Assembly: GCA_020632655.1 (NCBI GenBank)
Contig: JACKFD010000009.1
Coordinates: forward strand, 124,001-188,000
Reading direction: 5' to 3'
Length of the DNA: 64,000 bases
Origin: Spirochaetaceae bacterium
GTDB lineage: Bacteria > Myxococcota_A > UBA9160 > UBA4427
Part shown: one piece after another, positions 7,880 to 16,465 of the stretch
Position numbering within the stretch: position 1 is the first letter of the stretch
Layout of the letters: each line of letters begins with the position of its first letter
Translations under genes and position numbers: made by a program
Notes under the pieces: generated by a model
The model's input: only the letters and a program-made list of their open reading frames with translations
The model's database searches: none
Told to the model about the DNA's origin: nothing

Positions 7880-9449
7880 GAGCGTGGCCGACGACCTGCA
7901 CGGCTATCTCGAGGCGGCTGCACGGGCGACGCCGGACGCGATCGCCGTCGAAGAGGCCGGCGACGCGAAGCGCTCCTACCGCGAGCTCGACCAGCTGAGC
8001 GACCGCGTGCGGGATCGGCTCGTGGCGACGGGCGTCCGCCCCGGCGATCGCGTCGGCCTCTGCCTGCCGAAGTCGATCGACACGCTCGCGATCCTCTACG
8101 GCATCCTGAAATGCGGTGCGGCCTACGTGCCGACCGACGCGACCGCGCCGATGGCCCGGGCGGGACTGATCCTGGCGGATTGCGGCGTGCGCGCGGCCTT
8201 CGTCGAGACCTCCCTCCACGACGAGCTCGCCCGCCACATGCACGAGCAGGGCGGCGACGCCCCGCTCTTCCGGATCGACACGCCGGGCGGCGGTCTGGGG
8301 CTCGAGCGCACGCTCGGGGAGCTCGACGGTGCATCGCCCGCGCCCGTCGTCCCGACCCATCGCGCCGCCCCCGACGACCTCGCCTACATCCTCTACACGT
8401 CCGGCTCCACGGGGCGCCCGAAGGGCGTGATGCTCAGCCACGCGAATGCGACCCACTTCGTCGAGTGGTGCTCGGATCTGCTCGAGCCGACGCCCGCGGA
8501 CCGCTTCTCCTCCCACGCCCCCTTCCACTTCGACCTCTCGATCCTCGACCTGTACACGCCCGCGCGTCACGGCGCCTGTGTCGTGATCGTGCCCGAGGAC
8601 GTCGGCAAGGAGCCCGGCCCCCTGGCCGAGCTGATCGCCCGCAAGGCGCTCACGATCTGGTACTCCGCCCCCTCGATCCTCGGCCTGCTCGCGCGCCAGG
8701 GCGAGCTCGACCGGCGTGACTACGCATCCCTGCGCTTCGTGCTCTTCGCCGGGGAGGTCTTTCCCGTCGTCCAGCTCCGATCGCTCAAGGCCCTCTGGCA
8801 GGGGCCGCGCTACGTGAACCTCTACGGCCCGACCGAGACGAACGTGTGCACCGCCCACGAGATCCCGGAGACCGTGCCCGAGGATCGGACGACGCCCTAC
8901 CCGATCGGCCGCGTCTGTCATCACCTCGAAGGCCGCATCGTCGACCCGGCCGGGACCCCCGTCGCCCGAGGCGAGGAAGGCGAGCTCTGCATCGCCGGCC
9001 CGAACGTGATGCAGGGCTACTGGAACCTGCCGGAGCGGACGGCCGCGGGCTTCCTCGTGACCGAAGACGGCCGACGCTGGTACCGCACGGGCGACATCGT
9101 GACCGAGGACGACGACGGCGTGCTCACCTACGTCGGCCGCCGGGACCGCATGATCAAGAAGCGGGGCTATCGGATCGAGCTCGGCGAGATCGAGAGCTGC
9201 CTCTACACGCATCCCGAGGTGGTCGAGGCGGCAACCGTGGCGATCGAGGACGACGAGGGGAATCTGCGCGTGCGGGCGCATCTCGCGACGAAGGACGGCG
9301 GGCGGCTCTCGCTGATCGCACTCAAGCGCTTCTGCGCCGAGCGGCTGCCGCTCTACATGGTGCCCGACCTCTTCCGCTTCCACGCCTCGTTGCCCAAGAC
9401 GAGCACGGACAAGGTCGATTACCAGGCGCTCCTGCGCGAGCCGGACTAG
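7875..9449 (+). CDS. Stand-alone prolyl adenylation enzyme (PltF/RedM-like)
   Basis: A 524-residue single-domain adenylation enzyme. Core motifs: YTSGSTGRPKG near 174, HFDLSILDLY near 219, YGPTETNVC near 317, YRTGD near 395 and a C-terminal lysine in TSTDKVDY. The specificity residues are Asp220, Leu221, Leu224, Tyr263, Leu290, Ala292, Leu316, Val324 and Cys325, that is DLLYLALVC. As I recall, this is the code of discrete L-prolyl-AMP ligases (PltF, RedM, CloN4), and the surrounding segments (SHAPFHFDLS, IWYS.PS, LLFAGE-like FVLFAGEVFPV) also look PltF-like. Expected reaction: L-proline plus ATP to prolyl-AMP, then transfer to the PCP encoded just upstream. There is no fused carrier or condensation domain. 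The ATG overlaps the stop of the mini-frame, suggesting translational coupling with the PCP. Confidence 0.9.
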   Translation: MTSVADDLHGYLEAAARATPDAIAVEEAGDAKRSYRELDQLSDRVRDRLVATGVRPGDRVGLCLPKSIDTLAILYGILKCGAAYVPTDATAPMARAGLILADCGVRAAFVETSLHDELARHMHEQGGDAPLFRIDTPGGGLGLERTLGELDGASPAPVVPTHRAAPDDLAYILYTSGSTGRPKGVMLSHANATHFVEWCSDLLEPTPADRFSSHAPFHFDLSILDLYTPARHGACVVIVPEDVGKEPGPLAELIARKALTIWYSAPSILGLLARQGELDRRDYASLRFVLFAGEVFPVVQLRSLKALWQGPRYVNLYGPTETNVCTAHEIPETVPEDRTTPYPIGRVCHHLEGRIVDPAGTPVARGEEGELCIAGPNVMQGYWNLPERTAAGFLVTEDGRRWYRTGDIVTEDDDGVLTYVGRRDRMIKKRGYRIELGEIESCLYTHPEVVEAATVAIEDDEGNLRVRAHLATKDGGRLSLIALKRFCAERLPLYMVPDLFRFHASLPKTSTDKVDYQALLREPD

Positions 9450-9477
9450 CCCGAAGGACCCGGGGAGGAAGATCGAG

Positions 9478-10623
9478 ATGGACTTCACCTGGTCGAAGGA
9501 CCAGCAGGCGCTGCGCGAGGCCGTCGTCGAGCTGGCCCGGGCCGAGCTCAACGAGGGCCTCCACGAGCGCGACGAACGCGAGGAATTCAACCGCGCGGGC
9601 TGGGACAAGCTCGCCGCCTTCGGCATCCACGGCATGCCCTTCCCCGTCGAGTACGGCGGCGGGGGGCTCGACGCCTTGACGACGGTCGGCGTGCTGGAGC
9701 GCCTCGGCTACGGCTGCCGCGACAATGGTCTCGTCTTCTCCGTCAATGCCCACATGTGGACGGTCGGCACGCCGCTCATGGCCTTCGGCACGGACGAGCA
9801 GAAGCAGCGACTCCTGCCCCGACTCTGCTCCGGCGAGCTCGTCGGGGCGAACGCCATGTCCGAGCACGAGGCGGGCTCCGATGCCTACAGCCTCGGCACG
9901 ACGGCCACGCTGCGCGGCGATCGCTACCTCCTGAGCGGCAGCAAGACCTGGGTCACGAACGGACCGATCGCCGACGTGATCGTCGTCTTCGCGACCGTCG
10001 ACGCGTCGAAGGGGCCGAACGGCATCAGCGCGTTCATGGTCGAGCGCGGCAGCAAGGGCTTATCCGTCGGCGGCAAGCTGCGCAAGATGGGGATCCGGAC
10101 CTCGCCGATGAGCGAGCTCTTCTTCGACGATTGCGAGGTGCCGGTCGAGAACCGCCTGGGGCGCGAGGGCGCGGGCAAGAGCCTCTTCACGCACTCGATG
10201 ACCTGGGAGCGGGCCTGCATCCTGTCGAGCGCCGTGGGCTCGATGGAGCGTCTGCTCGAGACGAGCATTGCCTACGCCCGTCGCCGCAAGCAGTTCGGGC
10301 AGTCGATCGGGAAGTTCCAGATGCTGCAGTCGCGCGTGGTCGACATGAAGCTGCGACTCGAGGCCGCGCGCTCGGCCCTCTATCAGGCTGCGTTCCTGCG
10401 CGACGCGGGCCGCAGCATCTTCCTCGAGGCCGCGATCGCCAAGCTCCAGATCAGCGAGAGCTGGGTCCGGACCGCGGAGGACGCGCTCCAGATCCACGGC
10501 GGCTATGGCTACATGCGGGAGTCGGAGATCGAGCGCGAGCTGCGCGACGCGATCGGCAGCCGCCTCTATTCGGGCACCTCCGAGATCCAACGCACCATCA
10601 TCGCCTCGCTCCTGGGACTCTAG
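9478..10623 (+). CDS. Acyl-CoA dehydrogenase-fold flavoenzyme, probable prolyl-PCP dehydrogenase (PltE/RedW-like)
   Basis: A 381-residue FAD enzyme with family motifs ANAMSEHEAGSD (residues 124-135), KTWVTNG, RKQFGQ, QIHGGYGYMRE and LYSGTSEIQR. At the position of the MCAD catalytic glutamate (usually YEGTS) there is Ser365. A glutamate at 244 (MTWERACIL) sits where isovaleryl-CoA-type members keep their base. Genetic context (PCP, prolyl-type adenylation enzyme, dehydrogenase in one operon) matches enzymes that oxidise carrier-bound proline by four electrons to pyrrole-2-carboxyl. An ordinary acyl-CoA dehydrogenase cannot be excluded from sequence alone. The ATG is preceded by GGGGAGGAAG and lies 28 bp after the adenylation gene. 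Confidence 0.88.
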   Translation: MDFTWSKDQQALREAVVELARAELNEGLHERDEREEFNRAGWDKLAAFGIHGMPFPVEYGGGGLDALTTVGVLERLGYGCRDNGLVFSVNAHMWTVGTPLMAFGTDEQKQRLLPRLCSGELVGANAMSEHEAGSDAYSLGTTATLRGDRYLLSGSKTWVTNGPIADVIVVFATVDASKGPNGISAFMVERGSKGLSVGGKLRKMGIRTSPMSELFFDDCEVPVENRLGREGAGKSLFTHSMTWERACILSSAVGSMERLLETSIAYARRRKQFGQSIGKFQMLQSRVVDMKLRLEAARSALYQAAFLRDAGRSIFLEAAIAKLQISESWVRTAEDALQIHGGYGYMRESEIERELRDAIGSRLYSGTSEIQRTIIASLLGL

Positions 10624-10626
10624 ATC

Positions 10627-11214
10627 ATGACCGTACGCGAGCTGCTCGACACGATCCGCGACGACTACCGCCGACACGGCTCCCATTGGAACGAACGGGC
10701 CGTCTGGGCCCTCGCGGTCTACCGCTTCGGCAACTGGGCGAACGCGCGTCCGACGCGCTTCGGCCGACGCTTCTTCTCGAAGTGCTACGGCCTGCTCGAT
10801 ACGGGGTCGCAGATCGTGACGGGCGTGACGATGAACCGCGACGTCCGGCTCGGGAAGGACTTCCACATCGTCCATACCGGCGCGCTCTTCATCCATCCCC
10901 AGGTCGTGATCGGCGATCGGGTCGGCATCATGCAGAACGTCACCCTCGGCACGAACATGGGCCCGGACGTCCCGGTCATCGGCGACGACGTCTTCATCGG
11001 CGCCGGCGCCTGCATCCTCGGCAAGGTGAGGGTCGGCAACGGCGCGCGGGTCGCGGCCAACTCCCTCGTGATCAACGACGTGCCGGAAGGTGCCTTCGCC
11101 GTCGGGGTGCCCGCGAAGAACATGAAGGCCCGACCCCGTGCGCCGCGCGAGGCGTCGGAGGCAGGCGAGGTGCCCGCCGCGGAGACCGTCTCGAACGTGA
11201 GCGCCGGAGATTGA
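10627..11214 (+). CDS. Serine O-acetyltransferase-like hexapeptide-repeat acyltransferase
   Basis: A 195-residue left-handed beta-helix protein with CysE-like hexapeptide repeats (IHPQVVIGDRVGIMQNVTLGT, then VIGDDVFIGAGACILG) and the closing GVPAK motif. The N-terminal helical domain is shortened relative to housekeeping CysE, as in polysaccharide-locus acetyltransferases. It starts 3 bp after the dehydrogenase stop, so it belongs to the PCP-adenylation-dehydrogenase operon. It probably acetylates a sugar or another small acceptor with acetyl-CoA. Cysteine synthesis is less likely given the context. A role in transferring another acyl group is speculative. Confidence 0.85.
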   Translation: MTVRELLDTIRDDYRRHGSHWNERAVWALAVYRFGNWANARPTRFGRRFFSKCYGLLDTGSQIVTGVTMNRDVRLGKDFHIVHTGALFIHPQVVIGDRVGIMQNVTLGTNMGPDVPVIGDDVFIGAGACILGKVRVGNGARVAANSLVINDVPEGAFAVGVPAKNMKARPRAPREASEAGEVPAAETVSNVSAGD

Positions 11215-11245
11215 CCTGCCGCGCGTCCGGTTGGATCGTCGTTCC

Positions 11246-11260
11246 GGCCCGAGGCGGGCC
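11246..11260. terminator. Small GC hairpin between convergent genes
   Basis: GGCCCG (11246-11251) and CGGGCC (11255-11260) form a perfect stem with a 3-nt loop in the 52-bp gap between convergent genes. There is no T tract on either side, so intrinsic termination would be weak. Confidence 0.3.
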
Positions 11261-11266
11261 CGCGTG

Positions 11267-12460
11267 CTAGGCCGGATCCGTCCCGGGTCCGGGACCCAGA
11301 TAGGGTCGGATCGCATCGACCCGCTTCTCGAACTCCCGCTCGAAGCAATGTTCGAGGGCGAAGGCGCGCGCCCGACGCGAGAGGGTCGCGAGGCGATCGG
11401 GCGCCGCGAGCAGGTCCCCGATCGCCTCGGCGAGTGCCACCGGGCGCTTCATCGGAGTGACCACGCCGCTCCCCGCGGCCGCCGCGAAATGTCGCCACAT
11501 CCGGTTGCCGTAGCCCGCGATCGGAAGACCCGCGCCCGAGGCCTCGAGATAGGTGCAGGAGGGATCGTCCTGGACGTGGCAGCAGACGAAGAGGTCCGCC
11601 TCCGCCGAGCGTTCGACGAGCTCCGGGTACGGGATCGCTTCGTGCACCCGCACGCGCGCGCCCTCCCCCGCCGTCTCGATCCGCCGGCGCATTCCGCTCG
11701 CCTGCTCGCCCTGCCCATAGAGATCGAGCTCGAAGTCGAGGCCTCGCGCCGCGAGCGCGAGTCCGACCTCCACGACGTCGAGGGCCCCCTTCATCGCCTC
11801 GTAGCGCCCCGAGTAGAGCAGCCGCGGCCGCCTGCCCGCGACCAGGCTCGCGAGCCGCGCCTCGAGCCGCTCGGCCTCGATCACCATCGCCTCGCCCATC
11901 CGCGAGTCGAGATAGAGCAGACAGTCCGACTGGAAACGTCGCGTCTGCTCGTACATCGGATACCCGTTGCAATGCACGGACCGTGCACCGCGCAGATCGC
12001 GCACCTCGTGGACGAACCCGACCAGCGTCTTGAGGGTCCGCACCAGGCGTCGCAGACGTCCCGAGACGGGCAGCGTCGCGACCTGGATGCAGGTCGGCAG
12101 GTTGTATTCGACGACGCCCACGTAGGGGCGGCCGAGCTCGCGAGCGAGGGCCTGGAGGTCGAAGCCGAGGCCGTAGAGGAGATCCGCGTTCGCGACGAGA
12201 GGCCGCAGGGCCTCGCGCTCGGCGGGCTCGAGGCGGAAGCTCCCGTCACAGGCCACGGGGCGCACCTCGTAGGGCACCTCCTCGAGCGGCAGCTCGACGA
12301 AGTCCATCTGGCGATCGCCTTCCCGCAGCCGGGGCGCGACCACGACGATCCGCGTCCGCAGGCGCTCGGCGTAGAGGCAGGTGCCGACGTGGAACTTGCG
12401 ATCGATGCGCAGACGTCCGGCCTCGACGCGGCAGGGGCTGTAGGTCGGCAGGATCATCAT
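11267..12460 (-). CDS. GT-B glycosyltransferase (GT4-like)
   Basis: A 397-residue protein with the C-terminal GT4 arrangement: LLYSGRYEAMKG (donor-lobe start), the DLYGQGEQ strand, the VHEAIPYPELVERSAEAD segment and a DDPSCTYLEASGAGLPIAG motif in place of the usual E-x7-E. The N-terminal lobe includes HNGYPMYEQ-like acceptor-side features. No membrane helices are seen. It is transcribed toward the preceding operon and diverges from the GT61 gene; 176 bp separate the two starts, room for a shared promoter region. Donor unknown. Confidence 0.82.
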   Translation of the reverse strand: MMILPTYSPCRVEAGRLRIDRKFHVGTCLYAERLRTRIVVVAPRLREGDRQMDFVELPLEEVPYEVRPVACDGSFRLEPAEREALRPLVANADLLYGLGFDLQALARELGRPYVGVVEYNLPTCIQVATLPVSGRLRRLVRTLKTLVGFVHEVRDLRGARSVHCNGYPMYEQTRRFQSDCLLYLDSRMGEAMVIEAERLEARLASLVAGRRPRLLYSGRYEAMKGALDVVEVGLALAARGLDFELDLYGQGEQASGMRRRIETAGEGARVRVHEAIPYPELVERSAEADLFVCCHVQDDPSCTYLEASGAGLPIAGYGNRMWRHFAAAAGSGVVTPMKRPVALAEAIGDLLAAPDRLATLSRRARAFALEHCFEREFEKRVDAIRPYLGPGPGTDPA

Positions 12461-12636
12461 CGGACTCGCTCTCCCCGCCCCTTCTTCGGCCCCGCGAAGC
12501 GTCGACCGGAGGCCGAGGATACCGACCCCGACTGCGCGCGCCTTCGATTGACCCCGCGGCCCGGGATCTGCACATTCCGGCCGGTCGTCGTCCGGGACGA
12601 GAGCCGGGGCGAGGCGGGACCGCGAGGGAGCGAGCG

Positions 12637-13710
12637 ATGATCCGAGAGCGCGACTACGAGGTGCCGCTTCCGGCGATTCCGGTGCCCGCGACCCGGGTCT
12701 ACGCCTACACGACGCGGCTGGCGGACTTCGACAGTCCGGCCATCGAACGGATCCTGCGTCCCGCGACCGAGCTCGCGGCGCACACGGTGCGGATCGAGCT
12801 GCGGACGGGGGACTCGACGACCCACGCCGAGAGCCGCCCGCCCCCCGCGTCGGCCTTCGCCCGCGCGAAATACGAAGTCAAGCGGCGACTCCATCGCCGC
12901 CTGCCCGTGGTCGAGCTCGGCGAGCGCACGGCCCTCGACATGCGCTTCAGCTTCATGGGCAACTACGCGCACCTCGTGCACGACGTGATCGCCCCCCTTC
13001 GCTTCATCGAGCGGACGCTCGAGGGGGATCCCGAGGTGCGAACGGGCCCGATCCACGTGATCCTCGGCCGCACACCACCGGCGATCGCGACCCGCGTCCT
13101 CGATCACGCCGGCATCCCCTACCTGTGTACCGATGGCGTCGTGCGCGGGCGGCTCGTCTCGATCTCGCAGGACCTGAACGTCTGTCTGCTGCCCGATCTC
13201 GCTCGGCAGCCCTTCGAGTCGGGCTCCGGCGCGACGCCCGAACGCGTCTTCGTGTCGCGTCGGGGCGCGCGGTCGCTGCTGAACGAGGCGGCCGTGACCG
13301 ATCTGCTCGCTCGCGAGGGCTTCACCCGCGTCTACATGGAAGACCATCCGATCGGTCATCAATGGGCGCTGCTCGCCAACGCTCGCGAGGTGGTCGGCAT
13401 CCATGGTGCGGGCCTCTCCAGCCTCGGCTTCAGCATCCATCGCGCGAGTCCCGACGCCCCCCGCTTCCGCCTGGTCGAGCTCTTCTCCGCCGGCTTCTCG
13501 AGCAGCTGCTTCCGGGACTACGCGGCCGTGCTCGGCGGGACCTGGGTGGGCGTGCGAGGACGCGTGACGCCGGAGATCGTGCGCGACCTCGATGTCCTCG
13601 GACATGCCCGAGCCCACGACAACGCGTCCTTCGAGGTCGATCTCGAGGCGCTCGCCGAGGCCCTCGCCTTCTCGCGAAGCGGCGGCGGCCACCCCGGCGC
13701 CGGCGACTGA
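12637..13710 (+). CDS. GT61-family glycosyltransferase (capsular polysaccharide type)
   Basis: A 357-residue protein with the DUF563/GT61 signature: RVFVSRRGARSLLNE, then the EGFTRVYMED segment and the VVGIHGAGLSSL loop. GT61 members occur in capsule and exopolysaccharide loci, often transferring xylose or N-acetylglucosamine, but the donor cannot be deduced. The ATG at 12637 follows a GGGAG stretch. The gene diverges from the GT4 gene at 11267-12460 and converges with the next GT4 gene, leaving 6 bp between the stops. Confidence 0.85.
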   Translation: MIRERDYEVPLPAIPVPATRVYAYTTRLADFDSPAIERILRPATELAAHTVRIELRTGDSTTHAESRPPPASAFARAKYEVKRRLHRRLPVVELGERTALDMRFSFMGNYAHLVHDVIAPLRFIERTLEGDPEVRTGPIHVILGRTPPAIATRVLDHAGIPYLCTDGVVRGRLVSISQDLNVCLLPDLARQPFESGSGATPERVFVSRRGARSLLNEAAVTDLLAREGFTRVYMEDHPIGHQWALLANAREVVGIHGAGLSSLGFSIHRASPDAPRFRLVELFSAGFSSSCFRDYAAVLGGTWVGVRGRVTPEIVRDLDVLGHARAHDNASFEVDLEALAEALAFSRSGGGHPGAGD

Positions 13711-13716
13711 TCCGCC

Positions 13717-14925
13717 TCAGCGTCCCGCGAGGACGTCCGCGTAGAAGGCCCGCGCCCGCTCGCCGACGGCCTCTCGACCGAAGCGTCGGGCTGCGTCCCG
13801 CCGGGCCTGCGCGCCGAGCCGCGCCGCCGCCCCGCGATCCTCGAGCAGGCGCGCCATCTTCGCGGCGAGCTCGTCGGGCGCCTCCGGATCGAAGAGCAGT
13901 CCGCTCCGCTCGGGCTCGACCAGGTCGACGACGCCGCCCGTACGCGGGGCGATGAGCGGCGAGCCCACGGCCATCGCCTCGAGCGTCGTCATCGAGAAGG
14001 TCTCGTAGCGGGAGCTCACGACCGTGAGCGCAGCCCGGCGGCGCTCCGACGCGACGCGTTCCCGCGGCAGGTTGCCCGTGAACTCCATCCGCTCCCGCGC
14101 CGCCGGGGGCACGAACGCCTCGAGGTACTCCTCGACACGGAAGCTGCGACCGTCCCGGATCAGCCCGACGTCCGGTCCCACGAAGACGAGCCGCGCCGCG
14201 GGACGACGCTCGACGAGCCGGGTGAAGGCCTCGAGCAGGACGTCCGCTCCCTTGACCCGATCGAAGCGCCCCACGAAGAGGATGCGTTCGGGCTCACAGG
14301 CGTCGGCGCTCCAGAGATCCGCCTCCGCCACGGAGGGCGCCGGATTGGGGATGACCCGCGCATTCGGCAGGCGCAGGCGGTAGAAGCGCCGCACCTGATC
14401 GAGAACGTCCCGGGCGGGCGCGGAGACGGCGCTGGCGCGGCGGATCGCCTGGTACTCGGCGGCGCAGCGGAGCCAGAACTCGCGGTCGCGGCGCACGCCC
14501 GTCGCCGGGCCGACGATGAAGTGCGGGCCGTGCAGTCGCACGACGACCGGCTTGCGGAACTCGCGGCGCAGGGGCGAGGCGATCCCGAAGCTTTCCTCGA
14601 GCTCGAGCAGGTCGACCGGCAACTGCTCGTCGAGCTCGCGCATCGCCCGCCCGACCCGGTAGCCGCCGGTCTGCTGGATGCCGAGGTTGCGCGAGAGCCG
14701 ACTCGCCAGCCGGATGCGCAGGGCCGCTGCCCAGGGCTTGTCCGCGGGCTCCTCCGGCAGTCCGAAGACCGCCTCGTCGCGCACGTCCTCGCCGAGATCG
14801 CCCGTCATCACGACGGCCTGCTCGCCCGCGGCCTCGAGTCCTTCCCGGATCGAGGCGACGTAGGTCGCGATGCCGTTCGCGAAGCGGTCGTGCGGCCAGC
14901 AGGGGCTCAGGTAGGCGATGCGCAT
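13717..14925 (-). CDS. GT4-family glycosyltransferase
   Basis: About 402 residues from MRIAYLSPCWPHDRFANGIATYV. The glycine-rich N-terminal loop, ILFVGRFDRVKGADVLLEAF and the E-x7-E motif in SRYETFSMTTLEAMA identify a retaining GT4 enzyme. A GTG at 14940 would add five residues but lies directly against an AAGGAG sequence, so the ATG at 14925, 14 nt from AAGGAG, was preferred. It lies 51 bp downstream of the flippase gene on the same strand and is probably cotranscribed with it, a common flippase/glycosyltransferase pairing in Wzx/Wzy-dependent loci. Confidence 0.88.
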   Translation of the reverse strand: MRIAYLSPCWPHDRFANGIATYVASIREGLEAAGEQAVVMTGDLGEDVRDEAVFGLPEEPADKPWAAALRIRLASRLSRNLGIQQTGGYRVGRAMRELDEQLPVDLLELEESFGIASPLRREFRKPVVVRLHGPHFIVGPATGVRRDREFWLRCAAEYQAIRRASAVSAPARDVLDQVRRFYRLRLPNARVIPNPAPSVAEADLWSADACEPERILFVGRFDRVKGADVLLEAFTRLVERRPAARLVFVGPDVGLIRDGRSFRVEEYLEAFVPPAARERMEFTGNLPRERVASERRRAALTVVSSRYETFSMTTLEAMAVGSPLIAPRTGGVVDLVEPERSGLLFDPEAPDELAAKMARLLEDRGAAARLGAQARRDAARRFGREAVGERARAFYADVLAGR

Positions 14926-14976
14926 CGAGCCGGTCTGCACTCCTTCGTGAGGGCTTTCGGCCGCCCTGCGCCTCGA

Positions 14977-16317
14977 CTAGAGCCAGGATCCGAAGGCGAG
15001 GAATCGCAGGCCGGAGCCGAGCGCCAGCCCCGCCGCGAAGAGGGCGATCGCCAGCAGCTCGCGCGAAGAGCGGAACAGCCCTCTTCGCGCCGCCGCCGGC
15101 CACAGGATGAGGGCCGCGGGCAGCTCCGAGAGCGCGACGGCCCAGACGAGTCCGACCGCGCCGCCCAGATGGAAGCCCGTCGGCACACCGATCAGCACGG
15201 CGAGCATCGTCGCCACGCTCCGCGCGAAGCCGAACCAGGAGGCCCCCGTCGCGACGAGCGAGACCTCGCAGGGCAGCATGATGCACGCCATCGCGACGCG
15301 CAGACAGAGGATCCGCAGCATCCAGCCCGCGTCGGCGTAGCGCTCGTCCCAGAGCAGCCCGACCACGACGTCGCCATGCATCGCGAGCAGACCCAGCGCG
15401 GGCAGCGCCGTCGCGTCGAGGCGCAGGCGATTGTGGTAGTACTCCTCGACGAGCTCCTCGGGCCGCTCGTGGTGCACGCGCGAGAAGACGGGATAGAGCA
15501 CGCCCGTCACGATGCGGGTGACGGCGGCGCCAATCGCCTCGCTCACGAGCAGCGCGATGCCGTAGACGCCGAGCGTCGACATGCCGAGCAGCCGCCCGAG
15601 GATCAATCGGTCGCTCTGGGTGCTGAGGAACGAGGCGACGCTGCTGCCGAAGATCCAGCGGCCGAAATGCATGATCTCGCGGCGCGCCGACTCGTCCCAG
15701 CCGATCCGGCAGCGATAGCCGACGTCGATGCCGTGGCTCCAGACGAGGCGAAGGAGCCCACCGACGATCGGTCCGAGGATCAGTGCCCAGACCGAGTGCC
15801 AGGCGGCCGCCGCGGCGACCGAGGCGAGCACCGTCACGACCTGCACGCCGAGCTCGATCGACACGAGGCGCAGCGACTGCAGGCGCCGCCGGAGCGTGAA
15901 GAGGGAGGTCGACTCCCACCCGGCGATCAGGAGCTGCACGCCGGCGACGAGCAGCAGGGGTAGCAGCTGCGGCTCCTCGTAGACGATGGAGACCGGCCAG
16001 GCGAAGAGCCAGACGAAGACGCAGAGGATCGCACCCCGTGCGATCTGGAGCGTCCAGGCCGCGTTCAGGAAGTCCTCGTCGTCCCCGCGGCGATTCTGGA
16101 TCACCGCCTGCAGGATGCCGACGTCGGAGAGCATCGTGACGCCGAAGAGCACGATGCCCACGATGCTCATCAGGCCGAAGGCCTCGGGAAAGAGCAGTCG
16201 CGTCGTGACGAGGTTTCCGCCGAGGCGGAGGGCCTGGCCCAGGCCGTAGCCGAGCACCTCGACGACGGAGTTCCGGAGGACGATCCGTCTCAATCCCTCG
16301 CGCGAGGTCTCACTCAT
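14977..16317 (-). CDS. Wzx-type polysaccharide flippase (MOP superfamily)
   Basis: A 446-residue polytopic inner-membrane protein with about 12-14 hydrophobic helices. It resembles the Polysacc_synt_3/RfbX group: a basic N-terminus (MSETSREGLRRIVLRNSV), then FGLMSIVGIVLFGVTMLSD and STQSDRLILGRLLG in the middle. Its role would be to flip undecaprenyl-linked repeat units to the periplasm. The longer open frame extending upstream to 16647 encodes arginine-rich sequence over a hairpin and was trimmed to the ATG at 16317. No Wzy polymerase was recognised in the window, so polymerisation must be encoded elsewhere or not needed. Confidence 0.9.
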   Translation of the reverse strand: MSETSREGLRRIVLRNSVVEVLGYGLGQALRLGGNLVTTRLLFPEAFGLMSIVGIVLFGVTMLSDVGILQAVIQNRRGDDEDFLNAAWTLQIARGAILCVFVWLFAWPVSIVYEEPQLLPLLLVAGVQLLIAGWESTSLFTLRRRLQSLRLVSIELGVQVVTVLASVAAAAAWHSVWALILGPIVGGLLRLVWSHGIDVGYRCRIGWDESARREIMHFGRWIFGSSVASFLSTQSDRLILGRLLGMSTLGVYGIALLVSEAIGAAVTRIVTGVLYPVFSRVHHERPEELVEEYYHNRLRLDATALPALGLLAMHGDVVVGLLWDERYADAGWMLRILCLRVAMACIMLPCEVSLVATGASWFGFARSVATMLAVLIGVPTGFHLGGAVGLVWAVALSELPAALILWPAAARRGLFRSSRELLAIALFAAGLALGSGLRFLAFGSWL

Positions 16318-16383
16318 GGGCGACGGGGTTTTAGTCCAGTCGACCGCACGACGCCAGCGCACCCGCCGCCAGGCCCGCCGCCG

Positions 16384-16429
16384 ACACGACGAACGGGCCG
16401 CGGCCTCTCGGCTCGCGGCCCGTCGTGTG
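16384..16429 (-). terminator. Strong GC hairpin after the beta-helix gene
   Basis: CGGGCCGCG (16394-16402) pairs perfectly with CGCGGCCCG (16414-16422), and ACACGA (16384-16389) can extend the stem with TCGTGT. It lies between the stop of the secreted beta-helix gene and the flippase start. The run of T expected of an intrinsic terminator is lacking, so function is likely but not certain. Confidence 0.45.
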
Positions 16430-16465
16430 TCGCCCGCCGGGCGCCGGCGTGGCGCCCGCCCCCGT

